Positions 8,475 through 19,319 of a DNA stretch of 64,000 bases are shown here, piece after piece. Origin of the DNA: Cohnella kolymensis. Its GTDB lineage: Bacteria; Bacillota; Bacilli; Paenibacillales; Paenibacillaceae. Under the pieces are notes generated by a model that saw only the letters and a list, made by a program, of their open reading frames with translations, was not told the origin of the DNA and ran no database searches. Within the stretch, counting starts at the first letter, position 1, and each line of letters begins with the position of its first letter. Location: positions 62,001 to 126,000 of the forward strand of contig NZ_JXAL01000003.1 of the NCBI RefSeq assembly GCF_000829465.1, read 5' to 3'. Position numbers and translations under genes: made by a program.

Positions 8475-8908
8475 CCGTTAGACTCATCCCGCTGTGCCGA
8501 CAAACGGACCCACTGCCGGCGCGAGTCCTTGCGGTAAGCGGTAACGGCGCCTCTCTCTCCAGCCAGGCTTACAACCCAATATGTACCCCATGGAGTCCAT
8601 GCGCGTCCGTCTTCCGCGCTCGGCTCGACGCCGCCATCGGGGTGTGAATGAAAAATACCGACGATGCTTCGTTGGTTTTTTTCTGCTTCATAAAAAATGC
8701 CGATCCATTCCTCAGGGTGGAAGAAAAACGCATGGGAAGGGTTTGGAGCGGCGTTGCGAACGACTGCAAACCCTTCGGCGATAACCGTGTCGTTAACGAT
8801 CGCGCCGTAAATCACGCCGCACGTCTCATTCGGCAGCCGTGAACGGCAAACGTCAATCAGATCGGCTTCCACACACGGTAAATAGGATACTCTCCGTATT
8901 TCGCTCAT
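8471..8908 (-). CDS. M67-family JAMM/MPN metallopeptidase
   Basis: 145 residues. The JAMM zinc motif is complete: a glutamate in PNETCGVIYG (about residue 28) and HSHPDGGVEPSAED (His-x-His, then Ser and Asp) at about 88-101. Bacterial members of this family cleave isopeptide or C-terminal amide bonds, for example releasing sulfur carrier proteins from fusions (Mec+ type) or acting on peptides. There is no ThiS/MoaD-like gene next to it, so the substrate is open. Start is ATG with a GGAGGAGCG-type ribosome site. Confidence 0.85.
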   Translation of the reverse strand: MSEIRRVSYLPCVEADLIDVCRSRLPNETCGVIYGAIVNDTVIAEGFAVVRNAAPNPSHAFFFHPEEWIGIFYEAEKNQRSIVGIFHSHPDGGVEPSAEDGRAWTPWGTYWVVSLAGERGAVTAYRKDSRRQWVRLSAQRDESNG

Positions 8909-8975
8909 TCTGACGCTCCTCCGTCCCGCTGCTGTTACTGTTCCAGTATGCGGGATTTCGGAAGGCCAGACAACG

Positions 8976-10283
8976 TTACTGAACTTGCTTGTCCGGTTTC
9001 ACCAGGAAAAATACCAAGCACAACGCGATTAACGATAAAATCGATACGGTAATGAACACCGTTTCATCCGAGATCCCCATCATCCAGCCGAACAAAGGCG
9101 GACCGAATGCGACACCGAAAAATCGCAAGCTGCTGTACAACGACGTGATCATGCCTCTCTCCGTTTTCTCCACGGCGCCTGTAATCATCGTGTTCAGACA
9201 AGGAAGCACCATACCGGTGCCGATGCTGCTGAATGTCAGCAATGTGATGAACCCGATCAAGTTGTTATTGAACCAGATCGCCAGTCCCAGCGCCACGACC
9301 ATCATCGAGAGACCGATATTCATGAGCAAGCGCATGAGTACGCCGTTCTTCCGTATGACGCTGCCGGTAATGTACGCGGTAGTTACCATTCCCAGCAGAG
9401 GAATGGCGAGGATGAGCCCTTTGCGGACTCCGTCAATTGAGTGGGGAGGCTTCTCCAGAATATCGGACAGGTAGAAAAGAACACCGAACAAGATGAACAG
9501 CGCGAGGGATCCGACGAAAAACGAGGCAATCATCCATCTTCCGTGTTTCGCAAAAACCTTGCGAACATCCTTGATGTAGCCTTTCACATTCTTGGGTTCC
9601 TGGCGTTCGGGTTCTTTGAGTAGGAATATGACGGCCAGCAGAGACAACACACAGAACACGGGGAACGCGAAGAAAGGCGCATACCATACGATTAGAGCAA
9701 AGAGGGCGCCGAGTATAGGGCTCACAACTTTCCCGGAGCCGTTAGCGGCTTCGATCAGTCCAAGCGCCTGGCTTTCCGTGCCCTTCTTATATAGGTCGCC
9801 GACAAGGGCCATTGCGATCGGAGCCGTGCCCGCCGCACCTATGCCTTGTATGGCTCGAGCGGTAATCAGAGTCCCGTATGATTCCCATAACGCGCCGAAA
9901 CCCGCCAATATCCCCGCACCGCCATAAATGATCAATGCCGGTATCATGACGGATTTGCGCCCGAATCGGTCTGACAAATATCCGGCAATCGGAATGATAA
10001 TCGCTGCCGCCACGGAAAATAAGGTGATGACAAGGCTGCTCTGGAAACGGGTTATATCCATCGCACTTTGCATCGTGGGAAGGATCGGAACGAGCATCGA
10101 GTTCCCCAATACGAGCACCAACGGCACGGTTGCCAGGGCGGTGTACTCCCACGCTTTACTTTTACGTCCGCCTTTCGGACCGGTCCGCGACTTGGATTTG
10201 TTCGCGTGAGCGTCTTCGGAGGCCGTGTCGGTTCTGAAGCGGGCCCTGGACCTTTGATTGTCGTTCGTTGTTGTGGCGGACAT
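8976..10283 (-). CDS. MFS transporter, drug-efflux type
   Basis: 435 residues from ATG 10283, chosen because AAGGAGGAGCAGC precedes it directly; the longer frame to 10343 lacks a ribosome site. A charged N-terminal tail of about 45 residues rich in Arg, Lys and Ser is followed by twelve transmembrane helices. Loop 2-3 carries GYLSDRFGRKSVMI, the major facilitator motif A, and helix 5 carries a GSGKVVSPILG-like motif C region typical of antiporters. The substrate cannot be predicted. The central cytoplasmic loop (EPERQEPKNVKGYIKDVRK) divides two six-helix halves. Confidence 0.88.
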   Translation of the reverse strand: MSATTTNDNQRSRARFRTDTASEDAHANKSKSRTGPKGGRKSKAWEYTALATVPLVLVLGNSMLVPILPTMQSAMDITRFQSSLVITLFSVAAAIIIPIAGYLSDRFGRKSVMIPALIIYGGAGILAGFGALWESYGTLITARAIQGIGAAGTAPIAMALVGDLYKKGTESQALGLIEAANGSGKVVSPILGALFALIVWYAPFFAFPVFCVLSLLAVIFLLKEPERQEPKNVKGYIKDVRKVFAKHGRWMIASFFVGSLALFILFGVLFYLSDILEKPPHSIDGVRKGLILAIPLLGMVTTAYITGSVIRKNGVLMRLLMNIGLSMMVVALGLAIWFNNNLIGFITLLTFSSIGTGMVLPCLNTMITGAVEKTERGMITSLYSSLRFFGVAFGPPLFGWMMGISDETVFITVSILSLIALCLVFFLVKPDKQVQ

Positions 10284-10475
10284 GCTGCTCCTCCTTGTGG
10301 GCGAAATGCCGGAATAGAACAGCAATAATTTGCCCCCGGGCACAAGGCTGTATTCACCATTAGTCCCAATGTCCTGTTCCGCTGCGGCTGTCCTCGGCTA
10401 AGGTTAGTTGGAACGACAGGCAAAATTGCGTTAAGATGAAGGTAATATGACAACGCGGAAAGAGTGAGGATAGAC

Positions 10476-11045
10476 TTGAATAGAAATGTGCTGATTCTGA
10501 TCTTTGTCTTGATTGCGGTTGCAGGTGTTCTGGTGTGGAATGGAACGAACCGGAATGCCGCCGAGAATAAACCGGGAGCTGAAGTTACCGGCTCTCCTGC
10601 GGATGATAACCGGGCGGCCGCACCGAAAAAAGGCTCCCTGGCGCCCGCTTTGAATCTGTCATCGCTGGACGGCTCATCGTCATACAAGGTCGAGGGCAAG
10701 CGGGATAAGGTTCTGATCATCAATTTCTGGGCGGCGTGGTGCGGTCCTTGCGAGTTAGAGGCGCCTGACTTGAGGGATATTTACGACAAGTATAAGGATA
10801 AACTGGATCTATATGCGGTGAATGCGACGAACTTCGATAATGTCCGAGATGCCAAACTTTTCGTGAAGGAGCAGAAATTTGTGTTCCCGGTGCTTACGGA
10901 TGCGAAGGGCAAGGCGGGTGAGGCGTATAAGGTTTACGCTTATCCGACGAGCTTCATTGTGGACATGGACGGAGTCATTCGGCAAAGAATCGATGGCGTG
11001 ATTTCCCGGGAGCAGTGGCAAAAGTATTTGCAGGAACTGTTGTAA
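10476..11045 (+). CDS. membrane-anchored thioredoxin-like protein (TlpA/ResA type)
   Basis: About 189 residues from TTG 10476, which has GTGAGG six bases upstream; GTG 10464 is an alternative. One N-terminal membrane anchor (about residues 4-22) is followed by a low-complexity linker. An extracytoplasmic thioredoxin fold then has the active site FWAAWCGPCELE (about residue 90) and the cis-proline segment YAYPTSFIVDMDGVI. ResA/TlpA proteins reduce cysteines of apocytochrome c or act in spore maturation. The neighbours here (MFS transporter, citramalate synthase) do not say which. Confidence 0.88.
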   Translation: MNRNVLILIFVLIAVAGVLVWNGTNRNAAENKPGAEVTGSPADDNRAAAPKKGSLAPALNLSSLDGSSSYKVEGKRDKVLIINFWAAWCGPCELEAPDLRDIYDKYKDKLDLYAVNATNFDNVRDAKLFVKEQKFVFPVLTDAKGKAGEAYKVYAYPTSFIVDMDGVIRQRIDGVISREQWQKYLQELL

Positions 11046-11053
11046 CGACGCGA

Positions 11054-11101
11054 AAAAAGGCTTCGGAAACCGATGGCACCCATCGAGCATCCGAAGCCTT
11101 G
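11054..11101 (-). terminator. terminator of the citramalate synthase gene
   Basis: Stem AAGGCTTCGGA / TCCGAAGCCTT with an inner GATGG/CCATC stem. On the minus strand it is followed by T6. It also lies immediately after the convergent thioredoxin gene. Confidence 0.8.
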
Positions 11102-11116
11102 TCCAAATTCGCGCGC

Positions 11117-12730
<1,614 letters not shown>

Positions 12731-12771
12731 GGTTGAAGCGGGATGCCTCCTTCGAAAAAACAGGTGAAACT

Positions 12772-12840
12772 ATTATAGCATGGCTATCCCGAAATGTTGA
12801 GTATGTTCTTCTGCCGGCTGCTGCCCGGTTTGGTATAATA
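12772..12840. promoter_or_regulatory. divergent promoters for cimA (-) and dinB (+)
   Basis: On the minus strand a TATAAT lies at 12777-12772 with TCAACA 17 bases upstream. On the plus strand an extended -10, TGGTATAAT, lies at 12831-12839 with only a weak -35. Both point away from the same 90-base intergenic gap. No LexA-type operator was evident by eye. Confidence 0.5.
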
Positions 12841-12865
12841 GAGTGCGACTATAGGAGGTGGGCAC

Positions 12866-14149
12866 GTGAGCGAGAGCAAGCGCAGAATCATACTTCATAT
12901 CGACATGAACGCTTTTTACTGCTCCGTTCACGCCGCCGAGCAGCCGGAGCTGTACCGCGGCAAGCCTACCGCCGTGGCCGGAAGCGTCGAACTGCGCAAG
13001 GGGATCGTCGTTACCAGCTCTTATGAGGCGCGGGCCCGCGGGGTGCGTACGGGAATGACGGTCCACCAAGCGATGAAGGCTTGTCCAGAGTTGATTGTTA
13101 TCTCACCCGATTTTGACCTTTATCGTAAATACAGCAGGGGATTTATGCGAATTGCCGGCAACTACACGCCGTTAATAGAGGCGGTGTCCATCGATGAATG
13201 CTTCCTCGATATCACGGGGAGTTCACAATTCGGCACACCGCTGGAGATTGCGGAGACGATCCGCAGGCGCGTGCTTGAAGAGCTGACCCTGCCCTGTTCC
13301 ATCGGAGTTGCCCCCAATAAGCTGCTCGCCAAAATGGCCTCCGACATGCGTAAGCCGAACGCCGTCACTGTACTGCGCAGACGCGAGGTGCCGGCGCTGC
13401 TCTGGGGCAAGCCTTGCCAAACTTTGTACGGAGTCGGCTCCAAAACGGCGGATAAACTACTAAGGCTTAACATTCGCACCATAGGTGAACTGGCTGCCGC
13501 GGATGAACGGGTATTGACGGAGCGCTTCGGTGTTTATGGAGCGTGGATGAAGCAAGCCGCGAACGGCTTGGACGACGCTCCCGTCGAACCGCTCGCCGAA
13601 GATCCGAAATCGATCGGCCACACGACGACCCTTCCGGCGGATCTGACCGGAAGGGAGCAATATCGCCGGGTGCTGCTTAATCTGGCCGACCAGACGACAA
13701 GGCGTATGCGTCACCGAAGGATGGTATGTTCGACCGTGCAGATCTCGATACGGGATCCGGACATGCGCACCATTACGAGAGCATCCACGCTGAAAGTTCC
13801 AACCGACAGCCTCGAAGAAGTGTATGAAACTGCCTGCAGGCTTATGGATACTCACTGGAAGGCGGGAAATCCCGTTCGCCTGCTGGGAATCATCCTTCAG
13901 TCGCTGGCGCCCAAAGAGGAGACACCCGTACAGCTCGATTTATTCTCCTACGAGCAGAAGCCTAAACGGGACCGACTCGTAACGGCCATGGATCGGCTGC
14001 GGGACAAATACGGCGAGAACGCCGTTTTGACCGCAGGAATGCTGGGTGACGACCCTTCTTCGCTCATCCGGAATAAGAAAGCGCGGGGCACATCGCTGCA
14101 AAAAGACTTTCTGCGTGAGGCGTCGACCGGCGATGAGAACGATTATTAA
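12866..14149 (+). CDS. dinB: DNA polymerase IV (Y-family, translesion)
   Basis: 427 residues from GTG, with an AGGAGGTGGGCAC ribosome region. Y-family motifs are visible: ILHIDMNAFYCSVHAAEQP with the first catalytic Asp, YEARARGVRTGM, VSIDECFLDITG with the second Asp-Glu pair, and GVAPNKLLAKMAS. A little-finger domain follows (about 235-350). Near the C-terminus PVQLDLFSYE contains QLDLF, a consensus beta-clamp binding pentapeptide. The enzyme copies past DNA lesions with low fidelity. Length and motifs suggest an active protein. Confidence 0.95.
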   Translation: MSESKRRIILHIDMNAFYCSVHAAEQPELYRGKPTAVAGSVELRKGIVVTSSYEARARGVRTGMTVHQAMKACPELIVISPDFDLYRKYSRGFMRIAGNYTPLIEAVSIDECFLDITGSSQFGTPLEIAETIRRRVLEELTLPCSIGVAPNKLLAKMASDMRKPNAVTVLRRREVPALLWGKPCQTLYGVGSKTADKLLRLNIRTIGELAAADERVLTERFGVYGAWMKQAANGLDDAPVEPLAEDPKSIGHTTTLPADLTGREQYRRVLLNLADQTTRRMRHRRMVCSTVQISIRDPDMRTITRASTLKVPTDSLEEVYETACRLMDTHWKAGNPVRLLGIILQSLAPKEETPVQLDLFSYEQKPKRDRLVTAMDRLRDKYGENAVLTAGMLGDDPSSLIRNKKARGTSLQKDFLREASTGDENDY

Positions 14150-14267
14150 GAACCGATCACGATCGATATGATCTGCATTTTCGTTTGATCTGCGCATGGT
14201 TTTGTATTATATTGAAATGTAGTGGACTAATACTATCGTATATGATGGAATGAACCTAGGAGGGTAA

Positions 14268-14510
<243 letters not shown>

Positions 14511-14520
14511 CGGATGTTTC

Positions 14521-14563
14521 AGCAACCCTTTCCCGGGCAGAGCGCCAGGGAGGGTTTTTTTTT
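14521..14563 (+). terminator. terminator of the ferredoxin gene
   Basis: ACCCTTTCCC pairs with GGGAGGGT around GGGCAGAGCGCCA, followed by T9. Confidence 0.85.
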
Positions 14564-14629
14564 ATTGAAAGGAGAAGCCGTTGTTCCGATAATAAGAAAT
14601 AGGGGTATTTTTTATTCGGAGGTGACGGC

Positions 14630-15984
14630 GTGGACAAGGATTCCAGAATCGAGCAACAGATCCGGCATTTTTATGACAGCGTTCCCAATGTTGACGATGC
14701 GCTGCCGCTCAAGGAGCACCTCCTTAAACATGAAGACAGCCGAATGGCGTGGTATTTGCTGGGCAAGCAGTATGAGGGGCAAGGGCAGCAAGCCAAGGCG
14801 GCTTATTGCTTCGGGCAGGCGGGGGAGATCTATGAAGCTTTCGAGGACAAGCCTGCTCCGAAGCTGCCCGATGAGCGGTCTGAAGTGCGCAGATCCCGTA
14901 AATCCCGAGGAGCCGGGTGGTTTATCGGATCGGCACTGATTCTGGCTCTCGCGGGTCTTGCCATTCTGCTTTTCGAAAATTTCAGTCCCGCAGAAGGAGG
15001 AGCTGGAGCTGTTGCGGATGAACGAGGGCAGTCGACAGGCAAGACCATATCCATCGTAAGGACATCCGGCGCCATACAGCCGAAAACTCCCGAGTATGGG
15101 ATCGGAGCGCCAGACGTCATCGCAGGGATATCCGAACTGGACGGTGACGGCAGAAAGCAATTGAAGGAGTTTCTCACCGGATATAATCCGTCGCAGCGCG
15201 TGCTCGTTGTACGATCTCCGAAGGTCGGCAAGTGGACGGATTGGATAAAAAGCGGAAAGCCGGTCGCGTCTCTAACGCGAGAAGGCGATGAGAGCAAAGC
15301 TGAAATCATGTGGTACGATCCGAAATGGTGTGTATGTATCCCGCACGAATCGAAAGCGGTACAAACCGGTATGCGAGGATGGAAGCCTTTACAGGAGGAA
15401 AAGCTGCTGCTTAGTTCGGCAATGCTTCGTTACCGTCAGCGCACCGGGAAGTGGACGGACACTCCTGAGTCCTTGGCCGGAGCCTATCCCCGCAACACGA
15501 TGGCCGGATGGACGGAAGCGATGACCGCTTGGTTCCATGAGTTGAAGACCGTCAAAGAGAGGAAACCGAGTGCAAACGCCGGGTGGCCTAGCAGCTCGGG
15601 ACCGGCCGAAGGCGGCGGCACACCGGCAGCCTCATCGGCGAAATAACCGAGCAGCCGCTGACTGTGATCGTCGATAAATCCAATCACCGGCTGGCCGTGG
15701 TCAGCGGGAACGTGCTGCTGAGAAACTATAAGGTGGGATTAGGCGGGGACAGAACGCCGGAAGGAAGCTTCGTGATCAGCGAGAAGGTGCGCAATCCGAA
15801 CGGCAGGTCCGACGGCGTATTCGGCAGCCGCGGCCTCGCTTTGTCGGACAGCCGTTACGCCATTCACGGTACGGATGAACCTGACAGCATCGGTACGGAT
15901 GAATCTCTCGGCTGTATCCGAATGCTGCAAGAGGACTTGGAAGAGCTGTACGACCTCATCCTGCGGGAACAACCGTTAAAATAG
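14630..15984 (+). CDS. L,D-transpeptidase with TPR-like N-terminus, one frameshift as sequenced
   Basis: The first 338 codons give a short helical TPR-like segment (MAWYLLGKQYEGQGQQAKAA, about residue 40). A single membrane helix follows (about 100-120), then an extracytoplasmic linker. A second frame then gives a YkuD-type L,D-transpeptidase domain starting SLIGEITEQPLTVIVDKSN and ending with HGTDEPDSIGTDESLGCIRM, which holds the catalytic His and Cys. The switch between frames (between about 15585 and 15645) fits a one-base loss. The second frame has no ribosome site of its own at GTG 15664. I recognise single proteins of this architecture in Paenibacillus. Role: 3-3 peptidoglycan cross-linking or lipoprotein anchoring outside the membrane. 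Confidence 0.8.
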
Positions 15985-15990
15985 CAAAAG

Positions 15991-16064
15991 GGGGTTTGCC
16001 CGTACAGCTGCGCACGCCTCCGGAACGCTTCCGGCTTCCGGCTGCACAGGACGAGACAAACCCC
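15991..16064. other. long intergenic inverted repeat after the L,D-transpeptidase gene
   Basis: GGGGTTTG at 15991-15998 pairs perfectly with CAAACCCC at 16057-16064, with a G/C-rich, self-complementary interior (CAGCTGC, repeated TTCCGG). There is no T tail, so it is not a standard terminator; it may be an mRNA 3' structure. Confidence 0.4.
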
Positions 16065-16112
16065 GGGAAAGTATACGACTGGTTAACATAGAGCACGAGA
16101 GCGCGGCGGCTG

Positions 16113-16258
16113 TTATACTCTCAAGGTCAGCAGCGTCGCCATAACCGCGACGATCACTCCAAAGCCACTCCGATCCAGATCAGCGCCTTCTTGTTCACTT
16201 GGTCTTTTTGCTTGTTGCGCTGTATGGCGGGTGGTTTCTTTTTGGCTGTGCTCATCAT
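16113..16258 (-). CDS. small single-pass membrane protein (about 48 aa), frameshifted as sequenced
   Basis: Not a long open frame, but clearly protein-like. From ATG 16258 (or 16255), with AAAGG upstream, the minus strand reads a Lys/Gln-rich start (MSTAKKKPPAIQRNKQK), then KKALIWIGVAL. A stop comes after one missing base at about 16158-16160 (GGG read as GG). Restoring it gives the hydrophobic segment VIVAVMATLLTLRV and a stop at 16113. Small basic-then-hydrophobic proteins like this are common, uncharacterised genes in Paenibacillus. Function unknown. Confidence 0.55.
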
Positions 16259-16432
16259 AATCAACCTTTCATCATTTGATTCGTCTTATATGAGTCCATT
16301 GTAATCGTTTTCGGCTCAAAATACTAGACAAGCAATGGCTGTTGAAGGGGCGTTACTCCCTTTTCTTTTCGGCTTGAAAAGGCTACACTGTTACTGGTTC
16401 GAACTGTGCGGCATCTACCGGTTGCTCGCAGC

Positions 16433-17548
16433 ATGGAAAGGATGTTGAACGGTTTGTTGTACAAAATGGCGAAGCCCTTCCTGTTCCGTATGGATCCGGA
16501 AAAGGCTCATCATCTCATCGTCGACGGCTTGGGCGCCGCGGCGCGCGTTCCCGGCATGCCTGCGATTCTCTCCGCTCTATGGGGCACCCCGTACAGCCAG
16601 GAGCTGGCTGTCGATCTATTCGGTTTTCATTTCAATCATCCCGTGGGACTGGCCGCCGGTTTGGATAAGAATGCAAGGGCGGTGACAGGTCTATCCAGGA
16701 TCGGTCTGTCTTTCATGGAAGTCGGTACGATCACGCCGAAAGCGCAGCCCGGCAACGAGCTTCCGCGGCTGTTTCGTCTGCCTGAGGATGAGGCTTTGAT
16801 CAACCGTATGGGCTTCAATAATGAGGGAGCGGAGGCCATGGCCGAACGGCTTGGCAAGGCTGGCCGGCACCGAATTCCTATCGCAGTGAATATTGGGAAA
16901 AATAAGGCGACATCCAACGCTGAAGCTGCCGATGACTATCGCGCTTGCCTGCAGAAGCTGTATCCCTACGGAGATTTCTTTGTGGTCAACATCAGCTCGC
17001 CCAACACGCCCGATTTACGCGCCCTGCAGCATGGCGACGAGCTGCGGACGCTCCTCGACGCAGTAAAAGAGGAAATGTCCGAGCAGGCGGACAAGCATGG
17101 AGACATGCCGAAGCCGATCCTCGTGAAGATCGCTCCCGACAATACCGAGGAACAGCTCTCTTATATAGCGGAAGTCATTTCGCAAAGCGGAATGTCCGGT
17201 ATCATTGCTACCAATACAACGATAAGCCGGGAAGGGCTGAAGCACCCGGACGCCGGGCAAACCGGCGGCTTAAGCGGCCGCCCGTTGACGAGCCGTTCTA
17301 CGGAAGTCATTCGCACGCTTTATGCAATGACCCGCGGCAAGCTCCCGATCATCGGCTCCGGCGGCATCTTCTCGGCGGATGATGCCTATGATAAAATCCG
17401 CGCGGGCGCCAACCTCGTGGAAGTGTATACGGCGCTCATTTATCGGGGCCCGGGTCTGATGAAAGAGATACACCGCGGCTTGAAGTCGAGATTACAGCAA
17501 GATGGGTTCACCCGAATATCGCAAGCGGTCGGCGCGGATCATCGTTAG
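16433..17548 (+). CDS. pyrD: dihydroorotate dehydrogenase (quinone), class 2
   Basis: About 371 residues. An N-terminal helical membrane-association segment (LYKMAKPFLFRMDPEKAHH) is followed by an FMN-binding TIM barrel. It contains PVGLAAGLDKNARAV, EVGTITPKAQPGN, RMGFNNEGAE, VNISSPNTPDLR with the catalytic Ser region, IIATNTTISR and the phosphate-binding IGSGGIFSADDA. The N-terminal extension and Ser catalytic base mark the quinone-linked class 2 enzyme, outside the usual pyr operon type (class 1B) of Bacillus. The start is uncertain (GTG 16406, ATG 16433 or ATG 16442; none has a convincing ribosome site). It catalyses dihydroorotate to orotate in pyrimidine synthesis. Confidence 0.92.
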   Translation: MERMLNGLLYKMAKPFLFRMDPEKAHHLIVDGLGAAARVPGMPAILSALWGTPYSQELAVDLFGFHFNHPVGLAAGLDKNARAVTGLSRIGLSFMEVGTITPKAQPGNELPRLFRLPEDEALINRMGFNNEGAEAMAERLGKAGRHRIPIAVNIGKNKATSNAEAADDYRACLQKLYPYGDFFVVNISSPNTPDLRALQHGDELRTLLDAVKEEMSEQADKHGDMPKPILVKIAPDNTEEQLSYIAEVISQSGMSGIIATNTTISREGLKHPDAGQTGGLSGRPLTSRSTEVIRTLYAMTRGKLPIIGSGGIFSADDAYDKIRAGANLVEVYTALIYRGPGLMKEIHRGLKSRLQQDGFTRISQAVGADHR

Positions 17549-17558
17549 GAGGAATTCC

Positions 17559-18362
17559 ATGGACGGAAGGGATTGGGGGAAGTTCCTGCTTCCTTATGAA
17601 CAAGCGGTGGAAGAGCTGAAAGTGAAGTTTAAGGCGCTGCGTTCCGAGCTCAAAGCAAGGGATGAATATGCGCCGATTGAATTTGTGACAGGCCGTGTCA
17701 AGCGGATTTCGAGCATTCTTGACAAAGCGCGCAGGCTGTCCGTACCCATGGACCGGATCGATACCGATATCGAGGATATAGCGGGAATCCGCATCATGTG
17801 CCAGTTCGTGGACGATATTCATCGGGTAGCGGAACTGATTCGCCACCGTAAAGATCTGGTGCTTGTATACGAGAAGGACTACATTACGAACTTCAAAGAG
17901 AGCGGATATCGCAGCTACCATCTTATTGTGGAGTATCCGGTGCAGACTGCGCTCGGCTCCATGCCGGTGTTGGCTGAAATTCAAATCCGCACGTTGGCGA
18001 TGAATTTCTGGGCGACAATCGAACACTCTTTGAATTACAAATATCGTGACCAGCTGCCGCCGCATGTCAGGGATCGTCTGCGCAAAGCGTCCGAGGCCGC
18101 ATTCCAGCTCGATAACGAAATGTCGAGCATCCGGCAGGAGATCGTGCATGCGCAGCAGGATTTTGAAGAAAGCTCCGTCATCGTACGCAAGGTGCTGAAC
18201 ATGATTCAAGAGCTTTACTTTTTCCGCCGTATTCGCGAGGCGGCACAGTTTCAACTGAGATTTAACGAGCTTTGGGAGCAGAACGACATGTGGAGTTTAA
18301 GGGAGCTGTCCTTGGAAATTCAAGGAGCTCTTACGCGTGCCGCTAAGGATGGTGCCACCTGA
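17559..18362 (+). CDS. relQ: small alarmone synthetase, RelQ/YjbM-like GTP pyrophosphokinase
   Basis: 267 residues from ATG 17559 with a strong AGGAGG. It consists of a RelA/SpoT synthetase domain without hydrolase, TGS or ACT domains. Visible family segments are VTGRVKRISSILDKARR, DIAGIRIMCQFVDDIHRV, SGYRSYHLIVEYP and AEIQIRTLAMNFWATIEHSLNYK, the last being the ATP/GTP pyrophosphate transfer region. A long C-terminal helix supports tetramer formation in this family. It would make pppGpp/ppGpp under wall or other stress. It is slightly longer than the B. subtilis protein (211). It lies 10 bases after pyrD, so is probably cotranscribed. Confidence 0.88.
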   Translation: MDGRDWGKFLLPYEQAVEELKVKFKALRSELKARDEYAPIEFVTGRVKRISSILDKARRLSVPMDRIDTDIEDIAGIRIMCQFVDDIHRVAELIRHRKDLVLVYEKDYITNFKESGYRSYHLIVEYPVQTALGSMPVLAEIQIRTLAMNFWATIEHSLNYKYRDQLPPHVRDRLRKASEAAFQLDNEMSSIRQEIVHAQQDFEESSVIVRKVLNMIQELYFFRRIREAAQFQLRFNELWEQNDMWSLRELSLEIQGALTRAAKDGAT

Positions 18363-18363
18363 C

Positions 18364-18798
18364 ATGGCCGACCGGCTGCGTAATGCCGACGCCCTGGCGG
18401 CGATGGCGGGCGACCCGCGTTATCTCGCGTTTATCGCACATTTTAACGGTGACCGGGACTATTTCGAATGCCATGAAGTGATGGAGGAGCTGTGGCTGGA
18501 GGAAGGGCGAAGCCCGCTGCTTCAAGGGCTGTTGCAGGCTGCCGTCGGATTGCACCATTGGAACAACGGCAACCTGTCAGGCGCAGTCAAGCTGATGACA
18601 GCATCGAGGCAGAAGCTGGGCAGGTACGGGGATCTGCTGCTGGGATTGGATTTGGCCGCATTGTGCCGCGATCTCGACATTTCGCTGCAGCGGCTGAAAG
18701 CAAGCACGCAGGACGTGCCGTTCCACGCTTTTGAATTGAAGGTCGTCGACGACCGGCTGAGGAAAGCGGTATCGCGGTTCATCGGGAGTCAGGGCTAA
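18364..18798 (+). CDS. DUF309 family protein
   Basis: About 144 residues, all helical. The DUF309 signature is present: HFNGDRDYFECHEVMEELWLEE (about residues 25-46) and GLLQAAVGLHHWNNGN (about 54-69). The conserved E-x-H-E-x-x-E-x-x-W suggests a metal or small-ligand site, but the family function is unknown. Start candidates are GTG 18352 and ATG 18364, both close to or overlapping the end of relQ, which implies translational coupling. Confidence 0.8.
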   Translation: MADRLRNADALAAMAGDPRYLAFIAHFNGDRDYFECHEVMEELWLEEGRSPLLQGLLQAAVGLHHWNNGNLSGAVKLMTASRQKLGRYGDLLLGLDLAALCRDLDISLQRLKASTQDVPFHAFELKVVDDRLRKAVSRFIGSQG

Positions 18799-18807
18799 GT
18801 TAAACCC

Positions 18808-18850
18808 GCAAAAAAGCGGAACGGCGAGAGGCACTCCCGCGTTCCGCTTG
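18808..18850 (-). terminator. terminator for the thioredoxin/PCYCGC gene pair
   Basis: AAGCGGAAC (18814-18822) pairs with GTTCCGCTT (18841-18849). On the minus strand the hairpin is followed by T6. It also bounds the convergent DUF309 gene. Confidence 0.8.
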
Positions 18851-18854
18851 TTCT

Positions 18855-19319
18855 TTAAACGTCCGGTTTGAAGTTGTCATCGATCAGCTGTCGGATTTCA
18901 TCAGGCGTTTTGCCTTCTTTGCTCCACTGCTCGATTTTAGCTAATTCCTCGGTACAAATGCCGCAGTGGCCGCTGTGGTCTGTCCACACTACGCCGTCTG
19001 CATTTTGGCTTGCCACATAACAGCGGAGCAGAGATTGGTGGGCATCGCTCTCATATTCCATACAACCGCAATAGCAGTTCACTGACTTCATAATATCCTG
19101 ATACTCGCCGACGATGGAATACAGATGCTTCGTGCGGGAAGCATATTTATCCAGGAAAGAGGGCATTACCGCAAGAGAAGCTTCACGCTCCCAATTCTCG
19201 TTGCCGTGCCTTTCCGGTCCTCCGTGAGCATCGGATCCGCCGCCTCCGCAGGCAGCAAGCGCTATGCCGCACGCCAGCACGGATGCCGGCAGAGCAAGCA
19301 GCCATTTGGCCTTCATCAA
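18855..19319 (-). CDS. lipoprotein with PCYCGC-type cysteine motif
   Basis: 154 residues. A lipoprotein signal with lipobox LAAC (about residue 23) is followed by a Gly/His-rich linker. The domain that follows has VNCYCGCMEYESDAHQSLLRCY (about 79-100) and HCGICTEELAKIEQW (about 117-131). I recognise it as the uncharacterised PCYCGC-motif family (here N-C-Y-C-G-C). Six or more cysteines suggest metal binding or thiol exchange outside the membrane. It overlaps the upstream thioredoxin gene by ATGA, so the two are translationally coupled and probably act together. Confidence 0.8.
   Translation of the reverse strand: MMKAKWLLALPASVLACGIALAACGGGGSDAHGGPERHGNENWEREASLAVMPSFLDKYASRTKHLYSIVGEYQDIMKSVNCYCGCMEYESDAHQSLLRCYVASQNADGVVWTDHSGHCGICTEELAKIEQWSKEGKTPDEIRQLIDDNFKPDV

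Noticed and set aside
9787-10723. Alternative minus-strand frames overlapping the MFS gene and the thioredoxin promoter
   Set aside because: They have no membrane pattern or ribosome site, while the MFS frame is complete and well supported.
15664-15984. Separate short L,D-transpeptidase gene
   Set aside because: No ribosome site at its GTG, the domain's first residues lie upstream in the same frame, and the preceding frame runs straight into it; a one-base loss explains it better.
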